This document shows positions 34,656 to 45,981 of a stretch of DNA of 64,000 nt, in pieces. The stretch is from Vandiemenella viatica (Eukaryota > Arthropoda > Insecta > Orthoptera > Morabidae). The notes beneath the pieces were generated by a model. The model had not been told where the DNA came from. It did not search any database and was given only the letters and a program-made list of their open reading frames with translations. Each line of letters begins with the position of its first letter. Position 1 is the first letter of the stretch. Location: positions 5,456,001 through 5,520,000 of the forward strand of contig JARYHS010006964.1 of the NCBI GenBank assembly GCA_031002005.1, given 5' to 3'. The position numbers and the translations under genes are program-made.

Positions 34656-35046
34656 TCACATTTCGATAGTAAAACAGATAGTTACAAAATGTACATTGTA
34701 AAGTAATAAATTTTAAAATAACACCCCCACTGAAAATCTCAGTATCTTCCAATAATTTCCTAAATATCAAGGTTAATTAGCCACTACTGTAAATGCAGCT
34801 ATGTTGAAAATAGACAACAAACATACCTGGCTTTGTATTATTCTACTAATTAAATAATTACAATCCTAAACTGCTCAGACAATCGCACAAATGTTAGCTA
34901 TAGGATCAAACAATAACTTATGAATTGATTAAACTGATGATAAATGATGAGATATAAATTTAGTGATGCAATCCTTCTGATCAAAAGAAAAAATTAAAGT
35001 GAAACATAAATATAATTGCAACAACACAAAATAAGAATCCATCATC
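34656..35046. other. Spacer, no gene seen
   Basis: AT-rich. If the minus-strand zinc-finger exon to the right is spliced at its donor, this would be intron; otherwise 3' UTR. Confidence 0.4.
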
Positions 35047-35515
35047 TTACCATCTTTGTGAAGTTCTAGTGGTGTATTCATGAAATTGGTGTTTTTCCAT
35101 ATCTTTAAAAACTTTAGAGCAATATGAACAAACATATAACGGATTTGAAATAGTTGAAACGTGGGTGAACACATGTATTGTTAGGGAGCACCAAGGTAAA
35201 AAGGTGTCTGAACAGATTGCACAAGCAAGTTCAACCAGTGGCTCTTTGAGTAAAACTTTGTCGCTGTCTTGAAAATCTTAGGCACACAACTTTGACAGAT
35301 TGAAGAAAACCCGACCATAGTACTGGTAAATGTGTAATGGCTTATTTACACATAGGTGATGACTAAACACATGCCTTATAAACAAGTCCCTTGTGGAGCA
35401 AAGTTGAAGACAGGTGACACATGTATACCATGATGGCTTGTCCACTGGCATGATACTCTCATTAGATGCACTCATATTGCTAACACGAGATGTGACCATA
35501 AGTTCTTCACTAAGC
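35047..35515 (-). pseudogene. C2H2 zinc-finger exon with one in-frame stop (paralogue of 60539-61131)
   Basis: Minus-strand frame from an acceptor-like TTAG (near 35516) through SNESIMPVDKPSWYTC, finger 1 CVTCLQLCSTRDLFIRHVFSH, a degenerate second finger (YQYYGRVFFNLSKLCA), then a TAA at 35280-35278. The same frame continues with VLLKEPLVELACAICSDTF, finger 3 (CX2CX12HX3H, ending HVFTH) and a partial fourth finger CSYCSKVFKDMEKHQFH, to a second TAA at 35049-35047 or a donor-like GGTAAGA. It aligns collinearly with the exon at 60539-61131. The isolated stop suggests a recent pseudogene, an assembly error, or two alternative ends. Confidence 0.65.
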
Positions 35516-35816
35516 TACTATCATAGTGTCCACAACACAGAAATATTTTTATAGTGCAAGCTCAACATTTGACCTGGAAAAAAAGTAAAAACCGTTTCAA
35601 TTTCTTTACTGCAATGTTAAGGTAACAAATGACATATAGGAGCGAAACAGGAGTTTAATGGGATTATCATAACAACATTAACTGTGGTTCCGGATTTTAG
35701 TTACAGAGATACATACCTCACTGGAAAACATTCCTCTTACTAAGGCAACATATGTAAATAATTTTCAGGAAACTAGAGAAGGCGTTTGATGTAAACGATG
35801 AAAGGATACTTACTGA
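35516..35816. other. Probable intron upstream of the minus-strand zinc-finger exon
   Basis: No coding content; lies between the exon's acceptor and the hAT insertion site. Confidence 0.35.
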
Positions 35817-36020
35817 TGTGTAAACAGAGGCGGCCTTAGGCGGTGGCGAACCGGGCAATCGCCCGGGGCCTCGCTCTTAGAGGGGCCTCGCGCAGCAAAC
35901 CATGTTGAAAAATTTTATATTTAAAAAAAAATATAAATATTTTACTTTTAGCTATTAGTGATAACAATATAGTTGGTTAATCGATAGTAAAGTATATATA
36001 TGAATTAGTACCAAATTTCT

Positions 36021-36269
36021 CATTTAGATTTATACAGTTTCACATTCGTATAAAAAGTGAGATTAACTGTAACAAAATTAAATAATTTATCACTGAATAC
36101 TAATATTTTTCGCAATTTAAGGGTAAAATATAGTAGAAAAATTCATTTAGATTTATACAGTTTCACATTCGTATAAAAAGTGAGATTAACTGTAACAAAA
36201 TTAAATAATTTATCACTGAATACTAATATTTTTCGCAATTTAAGGGTAAAATATAGTAGAAAAATTCAT
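36021..36269. repeat. Tandem duplication of 123 bp inside the hAT element
   Basis: CATTTAGATTTATACAGTTT starts at 36021 and again at 36144; the two units appear identical up to AAAAATTCATT. A duplicated, perhaps regulatory, subterminal block. Confidence 0.9.
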
Positions 36270-37329
36270 TACTAATTGAATGTCTCACCTTGCATATTAG
36301 AAAACCCACTTGACCGCACAGTTTTGTTACTTACATAGTGTTTACGATTTACGATCGGGCAATCCCTGTGTTTCACTCCGTTCGTCAACACCTTACACTG
36401 GAAGATCGAGTCACACTTGACCGCGTCCTATTCCTAGTGACAGTCGGTCGAGTGATAGTTCACCCTCCCTTGTGTTCACACTTTTCCGTAGCTCGGCCGT
36501 GTGACGAACTTGTTCCTGCTGTCTTCAGTCTCCTTTAACGTTTTCGTTTCGTTGTTAAAGTGAGTTTGGCGTCACAGCCACGGTTGCCAACCATAATCTG
36601 ATATATTGTTCTTTATTTTGCATAGGCGTATTTTATAATCAACGAAACTAATATAGTACACTAAAATGTTTTCTTGAACTGATTCACGATTTCACCTCGC
36701 TGGTCGATCTTTTACTTACAAAAATAGTGTCCAAACGCAGTCGTAACAAACCACCATTAAAAGTCTTTCTCACGCTATACTGGACTGAAACATTCTCCCG
36801 TTTCTGAACGCAATTACAACGATATGTTAAACTAAATTATTTCGCACTTTGTTTTGTTTGAAGTTACTTTCGATATGTTAATAAAGGATGATATCTTTTC
36901 TGGTCTCAAAGACAAAATCACAGAGTTTCTTACCAGCTGTGCAATGCACATCTATCGTATCCATCTTTTCTAAGCTGCTAATCCTACTAGGAATAGGAGA
37001 CCTACAGTATAAGGTAGAATTCTAGCCACGCAGCGTCCTAGCTTCTTCGTATTAACAAAACAACGCTTTGACAGAAATAAAAATCAATTTTAAGCCACAA
37101 CCAGGGACCTGCCGTACCGCAATCGTACGCCGTAACCATTTGAGACATTAGATCAAATCCAGAAGAAATGAAAAAATATGTATTCGAACATAATAAAATA
37201 AATTTAATCTTTTTCTATAAAATGTACTTTATTTTTGCTATCCCAAAACACACACCAAAAATTGAGTGCTACCTTTGTCACAGTATCTGAGGGATGATTA
37301 AACGAATTTTTACGAATGTTTTAGAATGT

Positions 37330-39230
37330 TATAATCAACATATTACGATCGTCTGATGAACAGGGAACTGAGGATGAAGAAAAGACACTTTTTAAGGTAA
37401 TTAATAACACAGATACACCATTTGGTCATAAAGAAGAGGAAATTTTCAAACTCCGCCCATATGCTCCTCCAGGTCCACCAGCCCGACACCGGACCACGCC
37501 GTCAATAAGTAACCCAAAAGTCCTGACTGAAGAAAGGCAGCATTGGAGAGGCAGTTTAGAAAGACTGCTTGTAATTGTAAATTTTTTAACATCTCACAAT
37601 TAGGCCTTCAGAGGTCGTAGAGAGAAATTAGTATCTGACTCACATTCAAGTGAGAATAGCAACTTTATAGTTTTAGTAATGTTAATATCCCTATTTGATC
37701 CAATGTTACGACTTCACCTAAAACTTGTAACAGAGAAGACGATGTCCATTATCTCCAAAAATATTCAAAATGAGCTGATACAATTAATGACAAGTCACTT
37801 GAAGACTCAAATTGTTGACAAAATAGTAAAAAATAATTATTACTCAATTATTTTTGATTGTACTAGTGATATTTCTCGTGTTAGCAATTGGCAATTATTA
37901 TAATATTTTTAATACAAATACAGTTGACGTTGAAGAACATTTTATTCTTAGATGTCGAAGAATCCACAGCTGAGTGTTTAATTATTTATAGAAAACACAG
38001 AGCTGGAACAGCTGGGTATATCATTCCAAAATTTCAGATTCCAAGGATATAATAGTGAAGATAATGTGTGTGGACAAAACAGTGGTGTTCAGAAACGTAT
38101 TCTTGAAATTTATCCACCTGCTTATTTGTTACCCTGTGGGAGTCATAGCTGGAATATCATCCTAGGAGATGCAGCATTGATTTCTGCCAGATCGAGTTAT
38201 AAGTAGGCTATTTTAAAAGTACATTTAAAATCCTTTTCGCTAAAACCACTTTCTGAAACTAGATGGGAATGCAGGGTAGAATCGGCGAAGGCCTTTAAAT
38301 ACCAACCAAGAGATATATTTGATGCTTTGAGGGATTGAGCAGAAAATAAAACAGACTCTCAGTTTGATAGTGAATGTCACTCTGTAGAAAAGTAAATAAC
38401 TAACTACGAATTTATAGTTGCTCTCGTCGTATGGTATGGTATTCTTACAAAGATAGTATATGTTATAAGAAAAATGATGTAAAACGAAAATCGAACTAGA
38501 AGCGGCTATTCGACACTTAAATGCGTTTACACATTGACTTGATAATTATCGGGAAAATGGTTTTCTAATCATCCTTCGTAACAACGAGAGAAACAGCAGA
38601 TGAAAATGATATTGACAAAGTTCATAATCATTAGAAAGATACGTAAAAGAACGAAATTTTATTATGAAGGGGACGATGAAGCTCTTGAATTGCATGCACA
38701 GCAGATTTTCGAAATAAACTATTTGTATGATAATGTTGACTATGTGCGCTCAAGCTGCCAGCGTATATTTGAGGCACTTTAACATGATGAGAACATATTT
38801 GTTTTCATGTATAACATATAAAGATTAAAGGAAATTAGTGTCTGAACTTTTGAAGCAATGCAGGGACTTACGAGTACCTCTAACAACAGGAGAAGCATCT
38901 GATATTCACGTACAAGAATTGTATGAAGAACTGAATATGTTTATCTGTGTATAAGAAAAAAACGACGGCGTTATGTTGGAGATGAGATATACAATAGAAA
39001 AAACATTAACTGAAGCTGTATCTTACTATCGAAGTAGTCCTGAGAATTATTACCACCACACCTAAGACAGTTGAGTCCGCGGGAAGAAGTTTTTTCATGG
39101 TTAAAAAAGATTAAAATATATTTGAGGAATTCGATGAGAGAATATCGGTTTTCAACCATTTCCATTCTTTGAATTAAGAATGATGTAGCTCATTCTTTAG
39201 ATTTTTGTGCTTTAATTAAATAGTTTAGGC
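37330..39230 (+). pseudogene. hAT transposase (ZMYM1-like, DUF4371 type), decayed
   Basis: Pieces in order: RLLVIVNFLTSHN then AFRGRREKL (about 37560-37630); DPMLRLHLKLVTEKTM and NIQNELIQLMTSHLK to YYSIIFDCTSDISR (37695-37880, the DDE first-acid region, with D in IIFDCTSD); then FRFQGYNSEDNVCGQNSGVQ and LLPCGSHSWNIILGDAA (38030-38170), and LKPLSETRWECRVESAKAF (38240-38295). The C-terminal dimerisation core is VESAGRSFFMVKKIKIYLR (39070-39125). The order matches insect ZMYM1-like hAT transposases with a DUF4371 domain. Stops and frameshifts are scattered throughout, so no active enzyme is made. Confidence 0.8.
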
Positions 39231-39350
39231 TAGGAATAGCTGCAATCACCAGTTTTTAAATCCCTGCGTATAACTTTCACGGCATTTATGTACTTCAGAT
39301 TATCCTTAATAATTTGACGTGCAATGGCTAAGGCCGCCGCTGTGTGTAAA

Positions 39351-40577
39351 CATTGACTCTGAACTTCAAAACCAGTTTTTTTCACTTTCTTTCTGGTATA
39401 CAAGCATTAACAGTTGATTTTGATCAACAGATATCTAGTAAATTTGCAATACATTCACGTTTAACTTTAATCACATGAACAGTGCATTATATTAAAGAAA
39501 ATAAATTATAGGCAATAACAAATTAGTGACCTCAGTAGTTTTGTAGCAAAAACTGCTATCAGATAATCACAAATAAATATAGAAAAAACAACAATATAGA
39601 AATCATGGTAGGTACAGAACACACATACACAAAGTATTTGAAGTTCCACTACCCATAACACCGACCACAAAAACGTGTTGTCTACTTATTGGAAGAAAGT
39701 CCTGAATCGCAACGTACACCTGTCCACAATGAATCATTATGGTGAGGAATTACTGTCTCAAAAACAGTAAAAACTCTTCATAATAACGTTCACACAATCT
39801 ATACACGAATTTGCTTCTGTGATTAACCTGACAAACAAAGCATATACAAAATTACACTGAACATTTTATAATTCCCCTAATACACACGAGAAACATCATA
39901 ATACGTGAGTTGTCAGAAAGGAAAATGAGCGGATATAAGATTGTACAAAACTAACGGCATAAGCAATACACATTTTCATGTCATCAATGGGAGCACGGTG
40001 AAGAGCACTTGGTTTACTGTAGGAAATGCTTACTCCTTAAATTGTCTCTTATTAATTTCCTTTCGTTCACCTCGTCTCGCAGATAAAAAGATCATAACTC
40101 ATTACTTCTATACGAATTTAATGCCGAAATTCAAAACATTATTTCAGATGTGATATTGATGCTGTTGTAAGTTTTGCACATAAATCGTGTTTCAAATGTT
40201 TCCGATATGTTAAGTATTTTACAATACATTCATGTTCCATATATCCTAATTTTAGAGACTGACTCTGTAGTTTGTGGAATCCCAAACACATTTTCAACCA
40301 TCCTTTCAACCCTGTTCAATCCGTAATAAACAAAATCCGTTAAGGTCGTGGACGGAAATGTGCGTATTTAGAGTTTTAGATATTGAGAACACGTTACCAT
40401 CCCAAGGAACGGTGTTGTTTCCATGTTAATCCTGCTTCAGTGTTTCACTTTGTAACATGGCATAAAGGTCTCAATACAGGATAATTCCACCATCTCATAT
40501 ACGACCCTGGCAATATACAGTACATAGGCCTATATTACAGCTACCGCCATACTATGAAATACTTAACGATTTTTAAC
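39351..40577. other. Spacer, no gene seen
   Basis: About 1.2 kb with no recognisable coding content, ending in a C-run at about 40577-40590. Confidence 0.45.
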
Positions 40578-40658
40578 CCCCCCCCCCCCCACGACTCAGC
40601 CAGCAATGTCCTCTTTGGCACTTACACAGGTGGTCAGTGTGAATCATGAGTTGTGGGA

Positions 40659-40679
40659 GGTAGGAACCGAGTTCCTACC
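40659..40679. other. Perfect 9-bp hairpin with 3-nt loop
   Basis: GGTAGGAAC, then CGA, then GTTCCTACC. Not followed by a T-run, and no gene ends here, so not a terminator. It may be part of a transposon end; function unknown. Confidence 0.5.
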
Positions 40680-40741
40680 CAAAGTTTAACCGGGCCTGTT
40701 TGTCCCATTATACTTAAGTTACTGGAGGAATGTCTTTGTTA

Positions 40742-40983
40742 GATTTTTTCTTTTACATATGGCTTTACGCCTCGTCAACGGCGAGGTCATTAGAGGCGGG
40801 ATGGGACTAGGGACAAGTAACGAGAAGGAATTCGGCCTTGGCCTTTTTGAAGGAAGCATCTTGGCATTTGCCAAGGGTGATTTGGGGAAACCATGGAACA
40901 CCCAAATCTGGACGCCTGGACGGGGATTCGTCTTTCCGAGTGCCAGGCCAGAGAGTTTACCACTCACCCAATACGCTCGGTGT
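40742..40983 (-). mobile_element. tRNA-derived SINE (family 1), copy 1
   Basis: On the minus strand a tRNA-like head lies at the right (about 40983-40920), followed by CCAGATTTGGGTGTTCCATG-like and CCTTCAAAAAGGCC-like body segments and an A-rich tail (40742-40755 on the plus strand as TTTTTTCTTTTAC). The same body is found at 41085, 45640, 58560 and 59920. Box B here is degraded (GACGAATCCCC). Confidence 0.8.
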
Positions 40984-41084
40984 CATTTTAGTAATATGTC
41001 TGCGAAATTTATAAATCTGTGTGCTCTGTAAGATAAGCGTGTTTTTTGTTTGTAAAATATGTGATTTATGAGAGACAGATTGGA

Positions 41085-41208
41085 TTTTTTTTTTTAACTG
41101 CTTTACGTCTCTTTTTAACATCGAGGTCTTTAGAGACGGGAAAGGATGGGGGCAAGGAATGGGAAGGAATTCGGCCATGGCCTTTTGATGGAAGCATCCC
41201 GGCATTTG
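41085..41208 (-). mobile_element. tRNA-derived SINE (family 1), copy 2, cut by the gap
   Basis: The tail and 3' body (TTTTTAACTGCTTTACGTC, GGAAGGAATTCGGCCATGGC on the plus strand) end at the first N. The head is missing because of the gap. A repeat of this kind is a likely reason why assembly stopped here. Confidence 0.8.
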
Positions 41209-42208
41209 NNNNNNNNNNNNNNNNNNNNNNNNNNNNNNNNNNNNNNNNNNNNNNNNNNNNNNNNNNNNNNNNNNNNNNNNNNNNNNNNNNNNNNNNNNNN
41301 NNNNNNNNNNNNNNNNNNNNNNNNNNNNNNNNNNNNNNNNNNNNNNNNNNNNNNNNNNNNNNNNNNNNNNNNNNNNNNNNNNNNNNNNNNNNNNNNNNNN
41401 NNNNNNNNNNNNNNNNNNNNNNNNNNNNNNNNNNNNNNNNNNNNNNNNNNNNNNNNNNNNNNNNNNNNNNNNNNNNNNNNNNNNNNNNNNNNNNNNNNNN
41501 NNNNNNNNNNNNNNNNNNNNNNNNNNNNNNNNNNNNNNNNNNNNNNNNNNNNNNNNNNNNNNNNNNNNNNNNNNNNNNNNNNNNNNNNNNNNNNNNNNNN
41601 NNNNNNNNNNNNNNNNNNNNNNNNNNNNNNNNNNNNNNNNNNNNNNNNNNNNNNNNNNNNNNNNNNNNNNNNNNNNNNNNNNNNNNNNNNNNNNNNNNNN
41701 NNNNNNNNNNNNNNNNNNNNNNNNNNNNNNNNNNNNNNNNNNNNNNNNNNNNNNNNNNNNNNNNNNNNNNNNNNNNNNNNNNNNNNNNNNNNNNNNNNNN
41801 NNNNNNNNNNNNNNNNNNNNNNNNNNNNNNNNNNNNNNNNNNNNNNNNNNNNNNNNNNNNNNNNNNNNNNNNNNNNNNNNNNNNNNNNNNNNNNNNNNNN
41901 NNNNNNNNNNNNNNNNNNNNNNNNNNNNNNNNNNNNNNNNNNNNNNNNNNNNNNNNNNNNNNNNNNNNNNNNNNNNNNNNNNNNNNNNNNNNNNNNNNNN
42001 NNNNNNNNNNNNNNNNNNNNNNNNNNNNNNNNNNNNNNNNNNNNNNNNNNNNNNNNNNNNNNNNNNNNNNNNNNNNNNNNNNNNNNNNNNNNNNNNNNNN
42101 NNNNNNNNNNNNNNNNNNNNNNNNNNNNNNNNNNNNNNNNNNNNNNNNNNNNNNNNNNNNNNNNNNNNNNNNNNNNNNNNNNNNNNNNNNNNNNNNNNNN
42201 NNNNNNNN
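41209..42208. other. Assembly gap (1000 N)
   Basis: Exactly 1000 N. It lies in the spacer of the inverted duplication, so the two arms are on different contigs and their relative orientation depends on the scaffolding. Confidence 0.99.
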
Positions 42209-42725
42209 AGGAATTTTTTTTTTTTGTCAATATCTTTCCTCTGTAAGTCCCTCCATTTTGGTGTTTTAAAAACAGAAGCGCCCTTAAAGGAATATAACTA
42301 CTTATTTTAGTACACTATACTATAGATATGTCTATTTAACGAGTCTGCCAGCATTTTTCTAGAAATTTCCTTCTCCCATTTTCAACAAATTACTTGATAA
42401 TCCTCTTGAGGTTGAGCACGTTTCATTAAGTTACCTCTTACAACTGAAAATTGTCAGCCTTTTGTCGCTGCTACCCGGAAGTATTTACTTTTAATTTGCG
42501 TGTACCTCAAGCAGTGCTCCTTCAAGCTTGGTTTTGGTTATCCTAAGTTCCTTTTGAATCGTAATTCGTTTAAAATGAAACAGGAATACTACTAGATGGT
42601 TTTTAACGCACTGTTCACCTAAGTATTAAACTCTGTATATTGTTACCCAATCTAGGCAGGGTGCCAGCTTTTGCGATAGTTTTTACCAGACACAGAAACG
42701 AAAACACATTACATAATCACTATAC
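42209..42725. other. Spacer, no gene seen
   Basis: Unassigned sequence; would be intron if the minus-strand exon to the right is real. Confidence 0.4.
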
Positions 42726-42815
42726 CTATTATAAACGGCTGTGTGCAGCGTTATCTCGCTGTAGTCCATAGGTCCTGAAGACATTGTATCCTCTTGATTG
42801 ATTGTTCATCCTGCG
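42726..42815 (-). CDS. Candidate coding exon (minus strand) with good splice sites
   Basis: On the minus strand an acceptor CTTGTCATTTTTCAG precedes CGCAGG at 42815, and AATAG is followed by GTATAG at 42726/42725. Inside is ATGTCTTCAGGACCTATGG (from 42784), giving 19 codons (MSSGPMDYSEITLHTAVYN) plus two bases into the next exon. An earlier ATG at about 42809 gives a 26-codon upstream frame that stops in the exon. The GC content and splice signals suggest a host gene start. A downstream partner could be the zinc-finger exon at 35047-35515, but only strand and order support this. Confidence 0.35.
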
Positions 42816-43088
42816 CTGAAAAATGACAAGAACGTTATAATGAGCGCGTCCTCAGTGTAATTGGCTTCATTGTTTTCCTGAAGACACCAACAATGAGTTG
42901 TGATCCATAAATAATGGAAAGTTTTTTTTCCCCTGCTGTATTATTTCCATTCTTGATCAAAATCACCACGAAACACGGTTGTTTTACTCATAGATTTATC
43001 TGTTGCTTCCTCGAATTGCGGTTGTAGTGCTGTATTGGTTATACCGCAGTTGATTGCGACAGTCTGTGTGTTTCATTAAGGACTATTG

Positions 43089-43098
43089 GCGCATGCGC
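43089..43098. promoter_or_regulatory. NRF1-like palindrome GCGCATGCGC
   Basis: GCGCATGCGC is the core of the NRF1/ewg-type promoter motif. It lies about 270 bp upstream (minus-strand sense) of the candidate exon at 42815, in a locally GC-rich segment with AGCGCT. It is plausible as a core promoter element of a minus-strand gene. No TATA box is evident. Confidence 0.4.
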
Positions 43099-43199
43099 AG
43101 TAGCGCTGCAGACAGCCACTGAGTCCCAACCAGCAGACCGTCCTACTAAAGGCAGAATATTAACTCTAACTGAATTAAACAGATTATAACAAGAAATAA

Positions 43200-45480
43200 A
43201 TTAGTACAAAACTGTACACCTAAAATCGATACCAAAACCGAATTGTACAAATGCAGGAATAGGGAATGTACATCAAGCTGTTAAGAACAGAGGCGTGCAG
43301 GGAAAAAATAGGAAGAAAAGATTTCTGTTGGTAAGTAGTAGTCATGGGAGAGGTTTAGGGGTCTTCTGCAGGATAAGTTAGGCACAGAATACCAGGTCTC
43401 AAATTTTTTCAAACCTAGTGGAACATTAGATACGGTAATAGAGGATATAGGTTAGTTTCCTAGGAGTTTCACTAGGGTCGATAGAGTAATGACAGTGGGA
43501 GTTGAGAAGAATACTATAGATACAAATGTGGTATAGAGAGTGACCTTAGGGGGCGCCCATTAATCACGTGAGCAGGGGCACCAGGTGGGCGAGTAGTAAC
43601 TTAAGGCGCATAGGTTGTTGTCCAAATTTGTTCAACACCTTGTCAATAAATTCATAATCTTTAGTTAATAAGTGATATGTGTTATATATAATGTATATAA
43701 AAAAACCAGATACACCTCCCATAAAGTAATCCTGCCGGCGTCCATGTACGTGAGGTAAATTAGGGGAAATCCGGCGAAATCTCACGAAACCTCACCAAGA
43801 GGGACTGGGAAGTAGACGGAAATCTCACGTGAGGTTTTGAAATTCGTGAAGGATAGTTGAGCTAAAAAATAAAGAAGGTTCACAAGTGACGCGGAACCGA
43901 CCTTGGGGGGAAATACCACCCTTGCAAGCATGAGAGTTCCAAAACAGATCTCAAAAAACAATTCGAGAAAATCATCTCACGTAATTAATGGACGCCCCTT
44001 AGAAAAATGGTGAATGATGTGCAGCATACCAGATTTAATTTGTGCAAGTCCTATGTAATCATGATTGGCCACAGCTGAACTCCGCTGTGAGGCAAGTATA
44101 CTTGGAAACGGGGTGCAGCTTGGTAGAAGCATTAGTCCTGTGTTGGAAGCTGTGCCTGTGAACACCATTGATAGGTCGAGTTTCACCAGCCAGAATGGGC
44201 AAGGGAGTACTTTCAGATTTATTATTTAAGCCTCTAAGGGAGCCCACTTCGATTTATGATAGGGTTAGGACTGTGCTGTTTTTAGGTTAGGAGCTGCTGG
44301 TGAGGGGATGGAGATAGATGTCCTAGGTGATATATCCACGTCGAGAAAAATCAAAGAAGCAAAATCATAGATGAAGCTCCTGGAGCAATAACTCGTGGTC
44401 ACAGAACTGGGAACGCAAAGTTAATGCGGAAAATACTACAAAGCCAGAAAGTAATAAGAGAATTACAGGTGAAATGTAAAAGTATAACGAAGAATGTAAT
44501 ACAATTTGCAAACTTAACAAGCGTTTAAGGCGGTACAGGCTTGGATAAAAGAAACGGTACTTGAAGATTTCTCCATGGTTGAAGAAGATTTCACAGACAT
44601 GGAGGAACAATTGTAAAGGGGTATTCATACTGGTTGATAAAGATTTCTGTAGTTCACTAGTATTTACATATAAATACCAAGAGTTACTTAGAGTAGAATT
44701 CAAGGATAATAAAAAAGAAAAAAATCATGGTATCGGCTGCTCACCATAGTGGAAGAATAAATGATGAAAATGCATATAGTGAGAAAATAAATTCAGTTTC
44801 ACATTTCAGATGTGAGCTTACATAACTAATTATTGGTGGAGATTTAGATTACCATGTGTCAACTGGGTAGGAAATAATTCTAATAAGGCAAGGGGACCTA
44901 CACTTGCAATTACCTTAATAAGAAAATGTTGTTTTACACAAGTTGTAGAGCAGAACACTAGGTGACCAAACAGATTGGATATATTCCCGATGATAACCTT
45001 GTGGGGTGTCAAGTAACAACGAATAAGCTATCATGAAACAGTTTTGTTGAGTATTAGAGGATTTGGTAAACCAGTGGCCAAAATTGAAGGGGAAATATTC
45101 ACGACTATAAAAAAGGCACAAATTTTATAATTGAAGATTCATTTGAATGAAGGTTTAATCAAATGGAAAGATGGCAGAAGTACACGAGTTGTCGAAGTTG
45201 GAAGAATTTAAGGAAATAGTAAAAAAGTGTGAAGAAATATTTATTTCGTAGAAAAAAATAGAAGTATAAAATCTAAATTCTGTAATAGGAAAGGGATGAG
45301 GATAAAACTGTTTGTGAGAAGAATACAGAAAGGAGTTAGGTGACAACAAGGCAGTAAGCAAACTGGAAAAATCTTAACAAGGAAGCAATAACAGTGAAGG
45401 AGGATTGGCGCTAATGACTGGTGCATCTAGAAATAGGTACGGTAATTTTAGAACAGTAAGGGGAGTGGAACGTTGTAACA
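43200..45480 (+). mobile_element. LINE family C, copy D, 5' portion (ORF1 esterase and endonuclease remnants)
   Basis: RKKRFLLVSSSHGRGLG (about 43305-43355) is the esterase start, matching LLLVSSHGRGL in copy A. After the MITE the frame remnants continue (MVNDVQHTRFNLCKSYV, 44008-44060). The endonuclease is visible as IIGGDLDYHVSTG (about 44830-44870) and VVEQNTR...NRLDIFPDDNLVG (44940-45000). The pre-RT linker KWKDGRSTRVVEVGRI lies at 45160-45210, aligned with QQMEGRHKYSRVKVV in the copy at 12447. A piece at 45410-45440 (ACTGGTGCATCTAGAAATA) matches 12750. Heavily decayed. Confidence 0.7.
43549..43998. mobile_element. 450-bp MITE with TTA target duplication inside LINE D
   Basis: The ends GGGGGCGCCCATTAATCACG and TAATTAATGGACGCCCC are inverted repeats over about 22 bp. 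TTA flanks both sides (43546-43548 and 43999-44001). A 3-bp TTA/TAA duplication points to PIF/Harbinger-like elements. LINE D esterase sequence resumes directly after it. No coding capacity. Confidence 0.75.
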
Positions 45481-45639
45481 TTCCCAAAATCCAGCCTTCT
45501 CTGAATTTTAATCTGAGCAACTAAGCACAGAGAAATGAAAGTTGATTAATTATTAATTTTTTCATGTTCTTTCTTAAAGATTAAATACATTTTCATACTT
45601 GTTTTTCACAACAAATTAAATATAAAATTGTTTATAGAG

Positions 45640-45862
45640 AGTTCTCTGAAAATAGAAAAGGACGACTCCGAACGTGGTTCAAATTCCCCTACTGCCATCC
45701 AGATTTTGGCTGTCCATGGTTTCCCCAAATCACTCCAGACGAATTCCGGGATAGTTCCTTCAAAATGCCATGGCCGAATACTTTCCCGTTCCTTGCCTCT
45801 GGTTCTGTCCCGCCCACAAATACCTTCGGTCGACGAGACGCAAAGCCGGAAGCAAATAAAAA
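45640..45862 (+). mobile_element. tRNA-derived SINE (family 1), copy 3
   Basis: Plus orientation: box-B-like GTGGTTCAAATTCCCC (45680-45695), body CCATGGTTTCCCCAAATCAC (45717-45736), TTCAAAATGCCATGGCCGAA, then GACGCAAAGCCGGAAGCAAA and an A-run at the end. It lies in a 500-bp stretch (45481-45981) that replaces the RT of LINE D, so a deletion accompanied or preceded its insertion. Confidence 0.8.
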
Positions 45863-45981
45863 AGTTGGATCAAGTTGGACTAATGTAAATTTTGAAATAA
45901 AACATTATTTTCAATTTTCTTGGCATAGGATTGTGAAACCTTTCTCAATATTAGGAAAAATTACACCATAGTAATGGATGT

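Larger units (their letters stand above)
35825..39342 (+). mobile_element. Complete but dead hAT transposon (3518 bp)
   Basis: The ends CAGAGGCGGCCTTAGGC (35825) and GCTAAGGCCGCCGCTG (39327-39342) are inverted repeats with one mismatch in the first 15. Perfect 8-bp target-site duplications TGTGTAAA lie at 35817-35824 and 39343-39350. The interior carries a decayed transposase in the plus orientation. The perfect duplication alongside a badly decayed ORF may mean that the copy was mobilised in trans by a related active element. It sits about 300 bp upstream of the minus-strand zinc-finger exon, probably in its intron. Confidence 0.9.

Noticed and set aside
36338..36538. 66-codon plus frame in the hAT element as a host gene
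   Set aside because: Lies in the 5' non-coding part of the transposon, with no motif and no splice context.
40659..40679. Hairpin as a transcription terminator
   Set aside because: No T-run after it and no gene ending there; intrinsic terminators are not expected in an animal genome.
40758..41031. 90-codon frame over the SINE at 40.8 kb
   Set aside because: Lies entirely in a tRNA-derived SINE; SINEs are non-coding.
41046..42269. Three long frames at 41046-42269
   Set aside because: Again open only because of the N gap; the real sequence at the left edge is a SINE.
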